Assembly: GCA_950295325.1 (NCBI GenBank)
Contig: OX485808.1
Coordinates: 5,952,501 to 6,016,500 of the forward strand
DNA from: Polytrichum commune
Taxonomy: Eukaryota > Streptophyta > Polytrichopsida > Polytrichales > Polytrichaceae
DNA: 64,000 bases
Direction: 5' to 3'
Part shown: positions 21,227-34,100 of the stretch, one piece after another
Position numbering within the stretch: the stretch's first letter is position 1
Layout: each line of letters begins with the position of its first letter
Made by a program: the position numbers and the translations under genes
The notes under the pieces: model-generated
What the model was told of the DNA's origin: nothing
The model's input: only the letters and a program-made list of their open reading frames with translations
Database searches by the model: none

Positions 21227-24200
21227 CTACGGTAATGTTGTCAGGCTCGAGCAATGGGGCAAACGGAGGGTTGTCAAAGAAGTCAAGTTAGCGAATCCCT
21301 CTGGTGTTGTTGTCAGGCTCGAACACCATGATAAATCTAGGGTTGTCAAAGAAGTCATGTTCACCAATCCCTCGGGTAATGTTACCAGGCTCGAACATGA
21401 TGCTAAATCAAGGGTTGTCAAAGAAATCAAGTTCCCCAATGCCTCCGGTAATGTTGTTAGGCTCGAGCAATAGGACAAACGGAGAGTTGTCAAAGACATC
21501 AAGTTCCCCAATCCCTCTGGTAATGCTATCAAGCTCGAACAATGGGACAAATCCAAGGTTGTCAAAGAAGTCAACTTCCCCAATGCATTCGGTAATGTTC
21601 TTAGGCTCAAGCAATGGGACAAACGAAGGGCTATCAAAGAGGTCAAGTTCCCCAATCCCTTCAATATTGTTGTCAGGCTCGAACAATGGGACACATCAAG
21701 GATTGTCAAAGAGGCCAAGTTCCCCAATCCCTTCGGTAATGTTGTTAGACTACAACAATTGGACAAATTGAGGGTTGCCAAAGAAGTCAAATTGCCCAAT
21801 CCATCCGGTAATATTGTCAGGCGCCAACAGTTGGACAAATCGAGGATTCTCAAAGAAGTCAAATTGCCGCATTCCTCCGATAACTTTGTCAAGCACCAAC
21901 AATTTGACAAATTGAGGGTTCTCAAAGTGGTTAGGTTTGCCAATCCCCCCGGTGATGGTGTAAGGCTTAAACAATGGGACAAATTGAGGTTTGCCAAAGA
22001 AATCAAGTTCCCAAATCCCTCCGATATTGTTGTCAAGCTTGAACACTGGGATAAATCAAGGTTCGTCAAAGAAGTCAAGTTCCGCAATCCCTTTGGTAAT
22101 GTTGTCAGGCTCCAACACTGGGACATATGGAGGGATCTTAAAGATATCAACTTCCCCAATGCCTCCGGCACTGCAGTCATGCTCGAACAATGGACCAAAT
22201 CTAGGGTTGTCAAATAAGTCAAGCTCCCCAATGCCTCCGGTAATGTAGTGAGGCTTGAGCAATGGGACAAACGGAGGGTTGTCAAAGAAGTCAAGTTTCC
22301 CAATCCTTCTGGTAAAGTTATCAAGCTTGAACAATGGGACAAATCCAGGGTTGTCAAAGAAATCAACTTCCCCAATGCATTAGGTGATGTTGTGAGGCTC
22401 GAGTAATGGGACAAAGGGAGGGTTGTCAAAGAGGTCAAGCTCCCCAATCCCTCTAGTAACATTGTCACGCTCAAACTATTGGACAAATCAAGAGTTGTCA
22501 AACAAGTCAACTTCCCCAATGCCTCTGGTAATATTGTTAGGCTCCAACACTTGGACAAACGGAGGGTTGTCAAAGAAGTCAAGTTCCCCAATCCCTCCGG
22601 TAAAGTTATCAAGCTTGAACAATGGGACAAATCCAAGGTTGTCAAAGAAGTCAACTTCCCCAATGCATTAGGTAATGTTGTCAGGCTCGAGCAATGAGAC
22701 AAACGGAGGGTTGTCAAAGAGGTCAAGCTTCCCAATCCCTCTAATAATGTTGTCACGTTCACACAATGCGACAAATCCAGGGTTGTCAAAGAAGTCAACT
22801 TCCCCAATCCCTCTGGTAAAGTTATCAAGCTGGAACAATGGGACAAATCCAGGTTTGTCAAAGAAATCAAGTTCCCCAATCCCTCTGGTAAAGTTATCAA
22901 GCTTGCAATATGGGACAAATCCAAGGTTGTCAAAGAAGTCAACCTCCCCAATGCATGAGGTAATGTTGTCAGGCTCGAGCAATGGGACAAACGGAGGGTT
23001 GTCAAAGAGGTCAAGCTCCCCAATCCCTCTACTATTATTGTCACGCTCAAACAATGGGACAAATCAAGGGTTGTCAAAGAAGTTAAGTTCACCAATCCCT
23101 TGGGTAATGTTATCAGGCTCGAACAATGGGACAAATCAAGGATTGTCAAAGAAATCAAGTTCCCCAATCCCTCAGGTAATGTTGTTAGGCTCGAGCAATG
23201 TGACAAACGGAGGGTTGTCATAGAAGTCAAGTTACTAAAATCCTCCGGTAATGTTATTAGGCTTGAACAATGGGACAAATCCAGGGTTGTCCAAGAAGTC
23301 AAGTTCTTCAAACCCTCCAGTAATGTTGTCATGCTCGAACAATGGGACAAACATAGGGTTGTCAAAGAGGTCAAGTTCTCCAATCCCTTTGGTAAAGATG
23401 TTAGTTTCGTACAGTTGGACAAATTGAGGGTTGACAAAGAAGTCAAATTGGCCAATCTCTCCGGTAATTTTGTCAGGCGCCAACAGTTGGACAAAACGAG
23501 GTCTCTCAAAGAAGTCAAATTGGCCAATCCCACCGGTAACTTCATCAAGAACCAACAATTGGACAAATTGAGGATTCTCAAAGTGGTTAGGTTTGCCAAT
23601 CCCCCCGGCAGAGGTGTCATGCTTATACAATATGATAAATCCAGGGTTTTCAAAGAACTCAAGTTCCCCAATCCCTCCGGTAATGTTGTCATGCTCCAAC
23701 ACCTTGATAAATCCAGGGTTGTCAAAGAAGTCAAGTTCCCCAATCCCTCCGGTAATGTTGTCATGCTCGAACACCTTGATAAATTTAGGCGTGTCAAAGA
23801 AGTCAAGTTCCCCAATCCCTCCGGTAATGTTGTCATGCTCGAACAGCTTAATAAATCCAGGGTTGTCAAAGAAGTTAAGTTCCCCAATCCCTCCGGTAAT
23901 GTTGTCATGCTCGAACACCGTGATAAATTAAGGGTTGTCAAAGAAGTCAAGTTCCCCAATCCTCCGGTAATGTTGTCATGCTCCAACACCGTGATAAATT
24001 AAGGGTTGTCAAAGAAGTCAAGTTCCCCAATCCCTCCGGTAATGTTGTCATGCTCGACCACCCTGATAAATACACGTTTTTCAAAGAAGTCAAGTTCCCC
24101 AATCCCTCCGGTAATGTTGTCATGCTCGAACACTTTGATAAAGCCAGGGTTGTCAAAGAAGTCAAGTTTCCCAATCCCTCCGGTAATGTTGTCATGCTCG

Positions 24201-27200
24201 AACAGCTTGATAAATCCAGGGTTGTCAAAGAAGTTAAGTTCCCCAATCCCTCCGGTAATGTTGTCATGCTCGAACACTCAGATAAATCCAGGGTTGTCAA
24301 AGAAGTCAAGTTTCCCAATCCCTCCCGTAATGTTGTCATGCTCGAACACCCTGATAAATACAGGGTTGTCAAAGAAGTCAAGTTCCCCAATCCCTCCGGT
24401 AATGTCGTCATGCTCGAACAGTATGATAAATCCAGGGTTGTCAAAGAAGTCAAGTTCCGCAATCCCTCCGGTAATGTTGTCATGCTCGAACAATTTGATA
24501 AATCCAGGGTTGTCAACAAAGTCAAGTTCTCCAATCCCTCCGGTAATGTTGTCATGCTCGAACAGCTTGATAAATCCAGGGTTGTCAAAGAAGTCAAGTT
24601 TCCCAATCCCTCCCGTAATGTTGTCATGCTCGAACACCCTGATAAATACAGGGTTGTCAAAGAAGTCAAGTTCCCCAATCCCTCCGGTAATGTCGTCATG
24701 CTCGAACAGTATGATAAATCCAGGGTTGTCAAAGAAGTCAAGTTCCCCAATCCCTCCGGTAATGTTGTCATGCTCGAACACCTTGATAAATTTAGGCGTG
24801 TCAAAGAAGTCAAGTTCCCCAATCCCTCCGGTAATGTTGTCATGCTCGAACAGCTTAATAAATCCAGGGTTGTCAAAGAAGTTAAGTTCCCCAATCCCTC
24901 CGGTAATGTTGTCATGCTCGAACACCGTGATAAATTAAGGGTTGTCAAAGAAGTCAAGTTCCCCAATCCTCCGGTAATGTTGTCATGCTCCAACACCGTG
25001 ATAAATTAAGGGTTGTCAAAGAAGTCAAGTTCCCCAATCCCTCCGGTAATGTTGTCATGCTCGACCACCCTGATAAATACACGTTTTTCAAAGAAGTCAA
25101 GTTCCTCAATCCCTCCGGTAATGTTGTCATGCTCGAACACTTTGATAAAGCCAGGGTTGTCAAAGAAGTCAAGTTTCCCAATCCCTCCGGTAATGTTGTC
25201 ATGCTCGAACAGCTTGATAAATCCAGGGTTGTCAAAGAAGTCAAGTTCCCCAATCCCTCCGGTAATGTTGTCATGCTCGAACACTCAGATAAATCCAGGG
25301 TTGTCAAAGAAGTCAAGTTTCCCAATCCCTCCCGTAATGTTGTCATGCTCGAACACCCTGATAAATACAGGGTTGTCAAAGAAGTCAAGTTCCCCAATCC
25401 CTCCGGTAATGTCGTCATGCTCGAACAGTATGATAAATCCAGGGTTCTCAAAGAAGTCAAGTTCCGCAATCCCTCCGGTAATGTTGTCATGCTCGAACAA
25501 TTTGATAAATCCAGGGTTGTCAACAAAGTCAAGTTCTCCAATCCCTCCGGTAATGTTGTCATGCTCGAACAGCTTGATAAATCCAGGGTTGTCAAAGAAG
25601 TTAAGTTCCCCAATCCCTCCGGTAATGTTGTCATGCTCGAACACCGTGATAAATTAAGGGTTGTCAAAGAAGTCAAGTTCCCCAATCCCTCCGGTAATGT
25701 TGTCATGCTCGACCACCCTGATAAATACACGTTTTTCAAAGAAGTCAAGTTCCCCAATCCCTCCGGTAATGTTGTCATGCTCGAACACCTTGATAAATTT
25801 AGGCGTGTCAAAGAAGTCAAGTTCCCCAATCCCTCCGGTAATGTTGTCATGCTCGAACAGCTTGATAAATCCAGGGTTGTCAAAGAAGTCAAGTTCCCCA
25901 ATCCCTCCGGTAATGTTGTCATGCTGGAACAGCTTGATAAATCCAGGGTTGTCAAAGAAGTCAAGTTCCCCAATCCCTCCGGTAATGTTGTCATGCTCGA
26001 ACAGCTTGATAAATCCAGGGTTGTCAAAGAAGTTAAGTTCCCCAATCCCTCCGGTAATGTTGTCATGCTCGAACACCGTGATAAATTAAGGGTTGTCAAA
26101 GAAGTCAAGTTTCCCAATCCCTCCGGTAATGTTGTCATGCTCGACCACCCTGATAAATACACGTTTTTCAAAGAAGTCAAGTTCCCCAATCCCTCCGGTA
26201 ATGTTGTCATGCTCGAACAGCTTGATAAATCCAGGGTTGTCAAAGAAGTCAAGTTCCCCAATCCCTCCGGTAATGTTGTCATGCTCGAACATTCAGATAA
26301 ATTAAGGGTTGTCAAAGAAGTCAAGTTTCCCAATCCCTCCCGTAATGTTGTCATGCTCGAACACCTTGATAAATTTAGGCGTGTCAAAGAAGTCAAGTTC
26401 CCCAATCCCTCCGATAATGTCGTCATGCTCCAACAGTATGATAAATCCAGGGTTCTCAAAGAAGTCAAGTTCCCCAATCCCTCCGGTAATGTTGTCATGC
26501 TCGAACAATTTGATAAATCCAGGGTTGTCAACAAAGTCAAGTTCTCCAATCCCTCCGGTAATGTTGTCATGCTCCAACACCTTGATAAATCCAGGGTTGT
26601 CAAAGAAGTTAAGTTCCCCAATCCCTCCGGTAATGTTGTCATGCTCGAACACCGTGATAAATTAAGGGTTGTCAAAGAAGTCAAGTTCCCCAATCCCTCC
26701 GGTAATGTTGTCATGCTCGACCACCCTGATAAATCCAGGGTTGTCAAAGAAGTCAAGTTCCCCAATCCCTCCGGTAATGTTGTCATGCTCAAACACCTTG
26801 ATAAATTAAGGGTTGTCAAAGAAGTCAAGTTCCCCAATCCCTCCGGTAATGTTGTCATGCTCGAACACCGTGATAAATGAAGGGTTGTCAAAGAAGTCAA
26901 GTTCCCCAATCCCTCCGGTGATGTTGTCATGCTCGACCACCCTGATAAATACACGTTTTTCAAAGAAGTCAAGTTCCCCAATCCCTCCGGTAATGTTGTC
27001 ATGCTCGAACACCCTGATAAATACAGGGTTGTCAAAGAAGTCAAGTTCCCCAATCCCTCCGGTAATGTCGTCATGCTCCAACAGTATGATAAATCAAAGG
27101 TTCTCAAAGAAGTCAAGTTCCCCAATCCCTCCGGTAATGTTGTCATGCTCAAACAATTTGATAAATCCAGGGTTGTCAACAAAGTCAAGTTCTCCAATCC

Positions 27201-28058
27201 CTCCGGTAATGTTGTCATGCTCCAACACCTTGATAAATCCAGGGTTGTCAAAGAAGTTAAGTTCCCCAATCCCTCCGGTAATGTTGTCATGCTCGAACAC
27301 CGTGATAAATTAAGGGTTGTCAAAGAAGTCAAGTTCCCCAATCCCTCCGGTAATGTTGTCATGCTCCAACACCTTGATAAATCCAGGGTTGTCAAAGAAG
27401 TCAAGTTCCCCAATCCCTCCGGTAATGTTGTCATGCTCGAACACCTTGATAAATTTAGGCGTGTCAAAGAAGTCAAGTTCCCCAATCCCTCCGGTAATGT
27501 TGTCATGCTCGAACAGCTTGATAAATCCAGGGTTGTCAAAGAAGTCAAGTTCCCCAATCCCTCCGGTAATGTTGTCATGCTGGAACAGCTTGATAAATCC
27601 AGGGTTGTCAAAGAAGTCAAGTTCCCCAATCCCTCCGGTAATGTTGTCATGCACGAACACCCTGATAAATATAAGTTTTTCAAAGAAGTCAAGTTCCCCA
27701 ATACCTCCGGTAATGTTGTCATGCTCCAACACCTTGATAAATCCAGGGTTGTCAAAGAAGTGAAGTTCCCCAATCCCTCCGGTAATGTCGTCATGCTCCA
27801 ACAGTATGATAAATCCAGGGTTCTCAAAGAAGTCAAGTTCCCCAATCCCTCCGGTAATGTTGTCATGCTCGAACAATTTGATAAATCCAGGGTTGTCAAC
27901 AAAGTCAAGTTCTCCAATCCCTCGGGTAATGTTGTGAGTGACCTACAAATCAATAGATGTAGAGAGTTGAATTGGTGGTGTACAATGCCAATGCGAATGC
28001 TGAAAGGGCTTGGCAAAATTTCTCCATCTATTAAAATGCCTTCAATTTTCTGGTAAAT
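21227..28058 (-). CDS. Receptor exon 3: about 93 leucine-rich repeats, with two 1-nt deletions
   Basis: The exon starts after AAAACAG at 28058 with a short linker (KIEGILIDGEI...), enters the LRR array near 27945 and ends at TAG (21227-21229). The 24-residue unit is of the form LTSLTTLDLSxCSSMTTLPEGLGN, the plant NLR type. Frame is lost twice, each time where CCCCAATCCCTCC has become CCCCAATCCTCC (near 24968 and 23961). Because the two breaks are copies of one another, a single original deletion was duplicated. Frameshifted segments otherwise remain open. An assembly artefact in such a repetitive region is possible. Confidence 0.8.
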
Positions 28059-31000
28059 CTGTTTTTGAAAATATTAAAAATGTCAAAACCACATCTCTCG
28101 AGATGAATTGCTCATAGTAATCAAATGTTGTCCTCAACAAACATACAAAACCATAAACCATTGTAATGCATATTACATGATTATCTAGCATATGTTTGAA
28201 CAACTTAGTTATCAACCCTTTGACCAACAACTTTGCAACTCAATTTGGCTAAAACAACCTAATTCAAATTGCGAACACATAGAATACCTCGTTTGCTTGT
28301 TCATTTGCTAAAGGAATCATGATTTTATCCCAAATTCGAGTACCCTTATACGCCTTCTCCTTCTCAACCATCATTCGTCCCATGTCACGTAGTTGGTCAT
28401 GCATCTCTATGCATCCATATTCACTTATCTTGACCAAGGACCTCTCCACCAACACATCAAGCACATCACTTGGAGATGCACATGTACGCAAGACTCTTCT
28501 TTCTGAATGTTCCATGGGATAGAAGCATGCTATGTCTAGGAACAACTTTTTCTCTTCGTCTTTTAATGCATCAAAACTAACCCTCAAGGTACTCCAAAGC
28601 CCTTCATCACCATCCAAACATCTGCCTCTTTTCATCCTTTGGAAAGCCCTTTCCCAACTTCGAATCCTCTCCTTTCCTTGCAAGAATGCACCCATGACTT
28701 TCAAGCTTAAAGGCAACCCCTTGCAAGCTTCCACAATTTTGTCACGTATATCAAATAACTCTGGTGACAATTGTCCTTCATCCGAATAAGCATAAGAATT
28801 AAACAGTTGTATTGATGCACTTCCATCTAACTCCCTGACATCTATCCTACCATTCTCCTCCATAAAATCCTTTAGTAGGCCCCAATCACGGGTTGTTATG
28901 ATAATATTGGTGCCTTTGTTGACAAACTCAGCATTTGTTGGAATTATATCACGCACTTGATCTTGATCTAGTGGATCATCCAATATAAGAATGACTTTCT
29001 TGTTGGCCAACAACTCCCTCACCTTTTGTTCAGCATCCACCATATTAGGCTTGTTTTCTTTGTCCAAGCTTTCAAGTTTTTCTATAATCTCCCATAGGAC
29101 TTCATGTGAAGTTTTGTTTTTCAATTGTTCAATAAAGCATGATGCATTGTATGTGGATTTCACATCATCAAATATAGCCTTAGCCAAGGTGGTCTTCCCT
29201 ATTCCACCCATACCGGTGAGACCCAACACATTCACTTGTTTAAGCTGATTTTTCACTTGAGGACGTTTGGTTTCAAGACCCACCAATTTTTCATTTTGTG
29301 TTGATAATTCATGCGCCTAAACAAAGAACACACACGTTAGGATCCTCTATGAAGAGTTCAATAATCAAAATCCAATTTCAAGCAAATTAAATTAATAACA
29401 ATAAAAACATGACATCTCATAGGTAAGCAATAAGCACACTGTAGTAAACTTAAGTTCATACCTTCTTTGTAGCAAGGATGTTTTTGACATGCTTCAAGGC
29501 TTCCGATTTCCTTTCCATATGTTGGGTCATAGACCGGTGTTTATCAAACCTTGGTATATCATTCGAATACGTTCCAATCATGAACTCCTTCTTCAAGGTT
29601 GTGAGTCGTTTACAAATGTTAGAAAATGTTGGCCTTTGTGAAGGATCTTCAACCCAACATTCTTCGAGCAACACGGTAAGGTCCTTACAATTCATAGGTA
29701 GGTCTGGCCTGACATGATCTTTTATCTTTTGTAAGATGTCTTTCGTGCTCTTAGTGTCCCAAAATGGTTGCTTAAGAGAAAGAATCTCTGAACATGTCAT
29801 TGCAAATGACCATACATCAGCTTGGAAAGGACATGCCGCACAAGGTGGGTCTTCTTTGTTTTTGTTCCCCATCTCAGGTGCCATATACTTTCGTGTACCA
29901 ATAGTGTGTCTTTGTAATTCTGGTTTGCTTTGAACCTCCATTTTGGAAGTATCATAATCCATCAATTTGACAAAACCATGGCCACAATTTCCCTCTACTC
30001 CTGCAATTCTCATGGAGCTTAGAAGCACATTGTCTGGCTTTAGATCAAGATGGGCAACATACATGTCATGAAGATAACACATGCCCTTTGCAATTTGATA
30101 CATTATATCGATTGCAACAATAAATGATAAGGGTTTCTTTTGCTTCTTCAAGAAACTACCCAAGCTCATCTCCATGAGCTCCATTACTAAATATAGTTCT
30201 TTTGCTTCATCAGGACTGTCCTCAAGGTTTTCATTAGTTCCACAACCAATGAATTTGATGATGTTCGGATGGCTCAAGCCTGCTAAGAGTTTGGCTTCTT
30301 TGAGAGAGTTTGGAGAACCTTTCATTACTTTTGTTGCACTTTGAAGTCCCATCCAACTTGATTTGTACACTTCACCTGTTGCTCCCGAACCTATTTCTTT
30401 CAAGAACTCCGGTTTCATAAAATCCTCTGAAATCTCCGAAGCATCCAATTCTGCACCTTTCACTTGTTGCAAGTCGTGTTGCACTCTCTTCAACAAATAT
30501 TTTGCTAATTTATGATTAGGCGTTCTTTGAAGGCATTCTGAAAGCCGTTTTTCCAAGTCTTCTTCATCACCTTGAATTTCGTCATAAGTAGCCACATTAA
30601 AATCAATGCATGGGATGTCATGTTGTGACTCCGCGCACCGAAGTGAATTTGCTATGCATATTGCATCCCAAAAACATCTCAAATCGTACACAAGTTCTCG
30701 AAAGGCCTCCCTATTGTTCATTTGGAATGCAGCTGCATGGCACCATTCTTGCTTCCCACAATCTTCCACCAGTACTCGTACTCTTTCAATAATTGGACAT
30801 AACTCCTCAAGCACAAGCCCAATATTGGAGGTTTCATTTGTAGACGTGATCATCCCATCGAAATGATACACAACTCGGTCGAGTTTGTTGAGAAGATTTT
30901 CACATTGTCTCTTATTAAGCACTTGCTTTGTCTTAAGAACCTCATGAAGTTTGGTTACTTCTTTGCTTTGCCACTCCAAAATATCTCCAGGCTTAGTTTG

Positions 31001-31093
31001 TTCTTGTCCTTTTCGCACATATGTCCAAAACTTTAAAGAGATAATACTTATGAAACCCCAAATCAAAATCCGCTGCAAGATCTTGGCCATCAT
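21227..31093 (-). CDS. Kinase - NB-ARC - LRR immune receptor gene (PNL type), three exons
   Basis: Inferred coding exons on the minus strand: 31093-29462, 29316-28288 and 28058-21227. Splice sites read directly: AAG|GTATG (29462), TTTGTTTAG|GCG (29316), GAG|GTATTC (28288) and AAAACAG|ATT (28058), all phase 0. The product would be about 3160 residues: an N-terminal helical region, a protein kinase domain, an NB-ARC ATPase switch and about 93 LRRs. Receptors of this order are described in mosses; NB-ARC-LRR proteins sense pathogen effectors and trigger cell death or defence. Two 1-nt deletions in the LRR exon (near 23961 and 24968) break the frame, so as written the gene is a pseudogene or contains assembly errors; 5' domains are intact. 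The start ATG at 31093 is chosen because it lies just downstream of a TATA box. Confidence 0.8.
21230..27945 (-). repeat. 72-bp tandem repeat array encoding LRRs, about 93 units
   Basis: The period is 72 bp (24 codons) with almost no indels over 6.7 kb. Units between about 23.6 and 27.9 kb are nearly identical (SSMTTLPEGLGNLTSL), while those from 21.2 to 23.6 kb are more varied (SSLTTLPEALGKLTSL). A higher-order period of 1007 bp (14 units minus 1 nt) is marked by the shared deletion at 23961 and 24968. A variant unit (plus-strand TACACGTTTTTCAAAG) recurs and marks further higher-order copies. Confidence 0.92.
28288..29316 (-). CDS. Receptor exon 2: NB-ARC nucleotide-binding domain
   Basis: 343 codons, exactly in phase. 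Motifs in order: P-loop GMGGIGKTT, Walker B/kinase-2 VILILDD, RNBS-B NIIITTRDWGLL, RNBS-C-like LDGSASIQLFNSYAY, GLPLSLKVMG (GLPL), a LDIACFYP segment, and MHDQLRDMG (MHD). All key residues for ATP binding and switching are present. The exon is bounded by TTTAG|GCG on the upstream side and GAG|GTATTC on the downstream side. The organisation is that of an ordinary plant NLR switch between the signalling (kinase) and sensor (LRR) parts. Confidence 0.92.
29462..31093 (-). CDS. Receptor exon 1: helical N-terminus and protein kinase domain
   Basis: 544 codons from ATG ATG GCC. Residues about 5-25 are hydrophobic, a possible membrane anchor. Residues 30-220 look all-helical (LNKLDRVV..., LEELCPIIERVRVLVEDC), recalling four-helix domains found before plant kinases of the MLKL or MCA type; this is tentative. 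The kinase starts with GSGATGEV (about 232), ATK supplies the ATP-binding Lys, LKEAKLL the helix-C Glu, HLDLKPDN the catalytic loop (about 346), DYD replaces DFG (about 378) and MAPE ends the activation segment (about 404). HLD instead of HRD makes it a non-RD kinase, as in many immune kinases. The exon ends at a strong donor, AAG|GTATG. Confidence 0.85.
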
Positions 31094-31124
31094 GGTACAC
31101 CTATTATTTAACCCAACATGAGGA

Positions 31125-31134
31125 CCTTTATATA
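31125..31134 (-). promoter_or_regulatory. TATA box of the receptor gene
   Basis: The minus strand reads TATATAAAGG about 32 nt upstream of the ATG at 31093. That distance predicts a very short 5' UTR, or a start at the next in-frame ATG; either way it supports transcription from here. Confidence 0.5.
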
Positions 31135-31198
31135 GCCGCCTGTTTTGCACACCATAACCTTGTAAGTACAAAATAAATGTTTTGATGTACCATGACAC

Positions 31199-34100
31199 AA
31201 CTTTTAAATTTAATTTTAAATGCTATAATTCTTAACAAGCAAATTAATATGTAATTTGCTAGTAATATGCAAGAATGGACATGGTAAAAATTTCCATTCG
31301 CAATAAAGAATTATAGCAATGTGACAATCGAGCGTATCTTGCTAATTAATGTTACAACTCATGGTTTTATGCCTTAAAAGAGGCCTAATCTAGTATTTTC
31401 TTGGTCAACTACCCGAAACACCTAGAAGGTTCTTGAATTTTAAGTTCCATCCAACTACAAGGTGGAAACTAACCAAGGTTTCTACACTATATTAGACAAA
31501 CCAACAAAATAAGTAGATGACAATTTTGAATCTTGGTGCCACCAACGTGATCTCTTTGCCCCAACTATGACTCCATGTATTGAACTAATGCATGGCAAAC
31601 CTCCAATTCTTCCAAGAAACAAGTCACAAACAAACTTTGCATCAAGTGGACCATACTATGAGTAAAAACATGTGCATCTTCATGGCCCTCTTAATTCAAG
31701 TAAGAAACTCTCACATAAAGATTTTGAACTTTGTCCAAGTGGCGATTGATGCGATTCAACAATACCATTGTTCCACCTTTTAATAATCCTTTCTTCATTC
31801 CTTTGTGGAGTAAACTTCAATCTTTATGCTTGCCATAATCTAACATTTGACAAGTTGGAGGAAGATAAAATTCATTGGATCAATGTTGTTGTTATTAATC
31901 CTTCAAAAAATGCCAAACAAGCATACACATATCAACCAACTATTCACTCTAAGTTGGTGGATGCTTACATAAGCTCCACCAACTAGGAACGATGTATACA
32001 TAGGTAATGAACTTCCAACTCTCATAGATAAACCCTAAATATCATTTCCCCCTCTTCCCTCGAAGCACTCAATCAAATTCAAAAGTGTGTACTTCAAACC
32101 CATTGCAATTGGAACGCCAAAGAACCAAACACTCCCAAAATAACACATCAAGATTCCCAAAACTTCCATACAAGCAACCTTGGACAACAAGATATGCAAA
32201 AAATAATTTGAACACTAACAATCCATGTGCATTCCAATCATTGAAATACAACCAATCCAAATGACTTATAAACATCCCCTTCATAACATGTGACTGTGGA
32301 GTAAATATATTTTCATACTCCTCAAAAACAAACGTTTTCACTCAAGAACATCTACCAATTGTGCTTCTATGTTCACTTGGATAACCACACCCACATGTGC
32401 TCATCCAATGACATCATGGTAGTCCGGTAGGTAGACCATGTGTATAGACAAACACAAATAGCCATAACATGTCAATGGTTTTTTATTGAAATAAATGAGT
32501 TTCACACATCAACATTGAGAGACGGTCGATGGCACTATTGAATCTATGAATAACATGTGTCTACTTCTTTGACAAATATTGGCTCATAGCATCCGCTTTT
32601 GAGAAGGTCCAAAGGCTAGTCCTACATTGTAGCTTTCATAGGATAGGAGATGATATATATATATGTATATTCATTCCATGCAAAGAGGTCATACACCTAG
32701 AGATATAGAACTTGCCAACTTGCCTAGAGTTGATTATGCTCCCTAACTATGAACATCATAGAGAAAGGAACGAATTTATCATAACCTACATAAGGTTATT
32801 ATGAAGCCACGAGAAAAATGTCACCACACAAAAATGGCAAACAAACATGTTTCCACATGTCGGTTGGAGATGGATAGCACTTTGACAAGAACCAAAGTCT
32901 TAAAAAGAATCCTCATAAACAAACATTCACGCCCATTCTGAAAGACAACACAACCATGAAACTTGAAACCTACAAGATAAGTCTATCACTGCAAAAGCTT
33001 CACGCGAAAGCCTTTTCTTGAGCCCTTCAACCAAATTGCCTCTTCGTGTGTACACTTCATTCATCATTCATCATGTGCATCCTCCCATTTGTGTTGGCAA
33101 GACTATATAGGAATAGGAATTAGATATCCACTTTACACTGATATGGGCTAAGTTGGAGAGGTGAAATGTTGGACTGTACAAACACATAACTTACAAATTA
33201 GGAGATTCCTTCCTTCTCCCAAGATCCACGAGAACAACCGCTTCTAATTACCAACTAAGATGAGATCTATTGATGCGTAGCCCACCTTAATCTTCTCCAA
33301 CTAGGTTGCAACATGTTTCAAACAAACTTGGTAATTATTGACGAGGAAAGGACGGGTTTTACCAACACAAACAACAATTATCGCCGAGAAAAGGTTACAT
33401 ATTTAAAAAGATGGTGCAAGTGGTGTTCAAGTAGGTGATGATGAACAAGTAACTATCAAAAATTTGTTTGAAATATGATAAAATAACATTAAATTGATGG
33501 GTTTTTTTTATAAAGTTTTGTGATGATGCCCTCAAAACTACGATGAACTCAAGGAATTTGAAAAAACATCTAACTTCCAAGTAATTAAGGTCATGAAATT
33601 TATGTCGAAAACTAGATTCAACCACTTGCTTTTGAACATGACTTTTGATACTAAGTGTTGAAAATCTCAAGTTTGTATCCTACATTTGTGTATTCAACAC
33701 AAATGTAGAGGTCATCGTGAAAACAACTCCAATTTAAACAACAATTTGCTATTATTTTCAGGCCCTTGATCCGAAAAAAGAAAAGGGTATTAGTATACCA
33801 AAGCATTTCTCGGTCCACTTTACCATGCTTGCACCTTTCTACTAAACCGGTCGTTGATGTGATCCATAATCTCTCTTGTCATTTTAATTTAGGTGAGAAT
33901 GAAGCAATCTTAGATCTCTAATTCATCAAGAATGTCTACTCCAAGTTGAAAAAACCGAGTTGCATACTAATGCACCAACGCCTCTAGATCACAACTGAAT
34001 GGAAATGAACTTATAAGGGGATCCTTGCATGCTCAAATACAGAAGCAAAATGTAGGAGCCAATATTTTTCACATATAATGCCCAATTTGGGTGGGGTTAT

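Noticed and set aside
21408-27876. Minus-strand frames with repeated GGIGELDFFDNPGFIKLFEHDNIT
   Set aside because: Out-of-frame readings of the same LRR repeat; no independent evidence.
21230-27945. CRISPR-like or satellite interpretation of the regular 72-bp array
   Set aside because: There are no spacers, the period is a whole number of codons and the translation is a clear LRR.
23978-28056. Long plus-strand frames over the LRR array (repeats of the VKEVKFPNPSGNVVMLE type)
   Set aside because: They are the antisense of a stop-poor 72-bp repeat. The minus-strand reading has the LRR consensus, splice sites and NB-ARC context.
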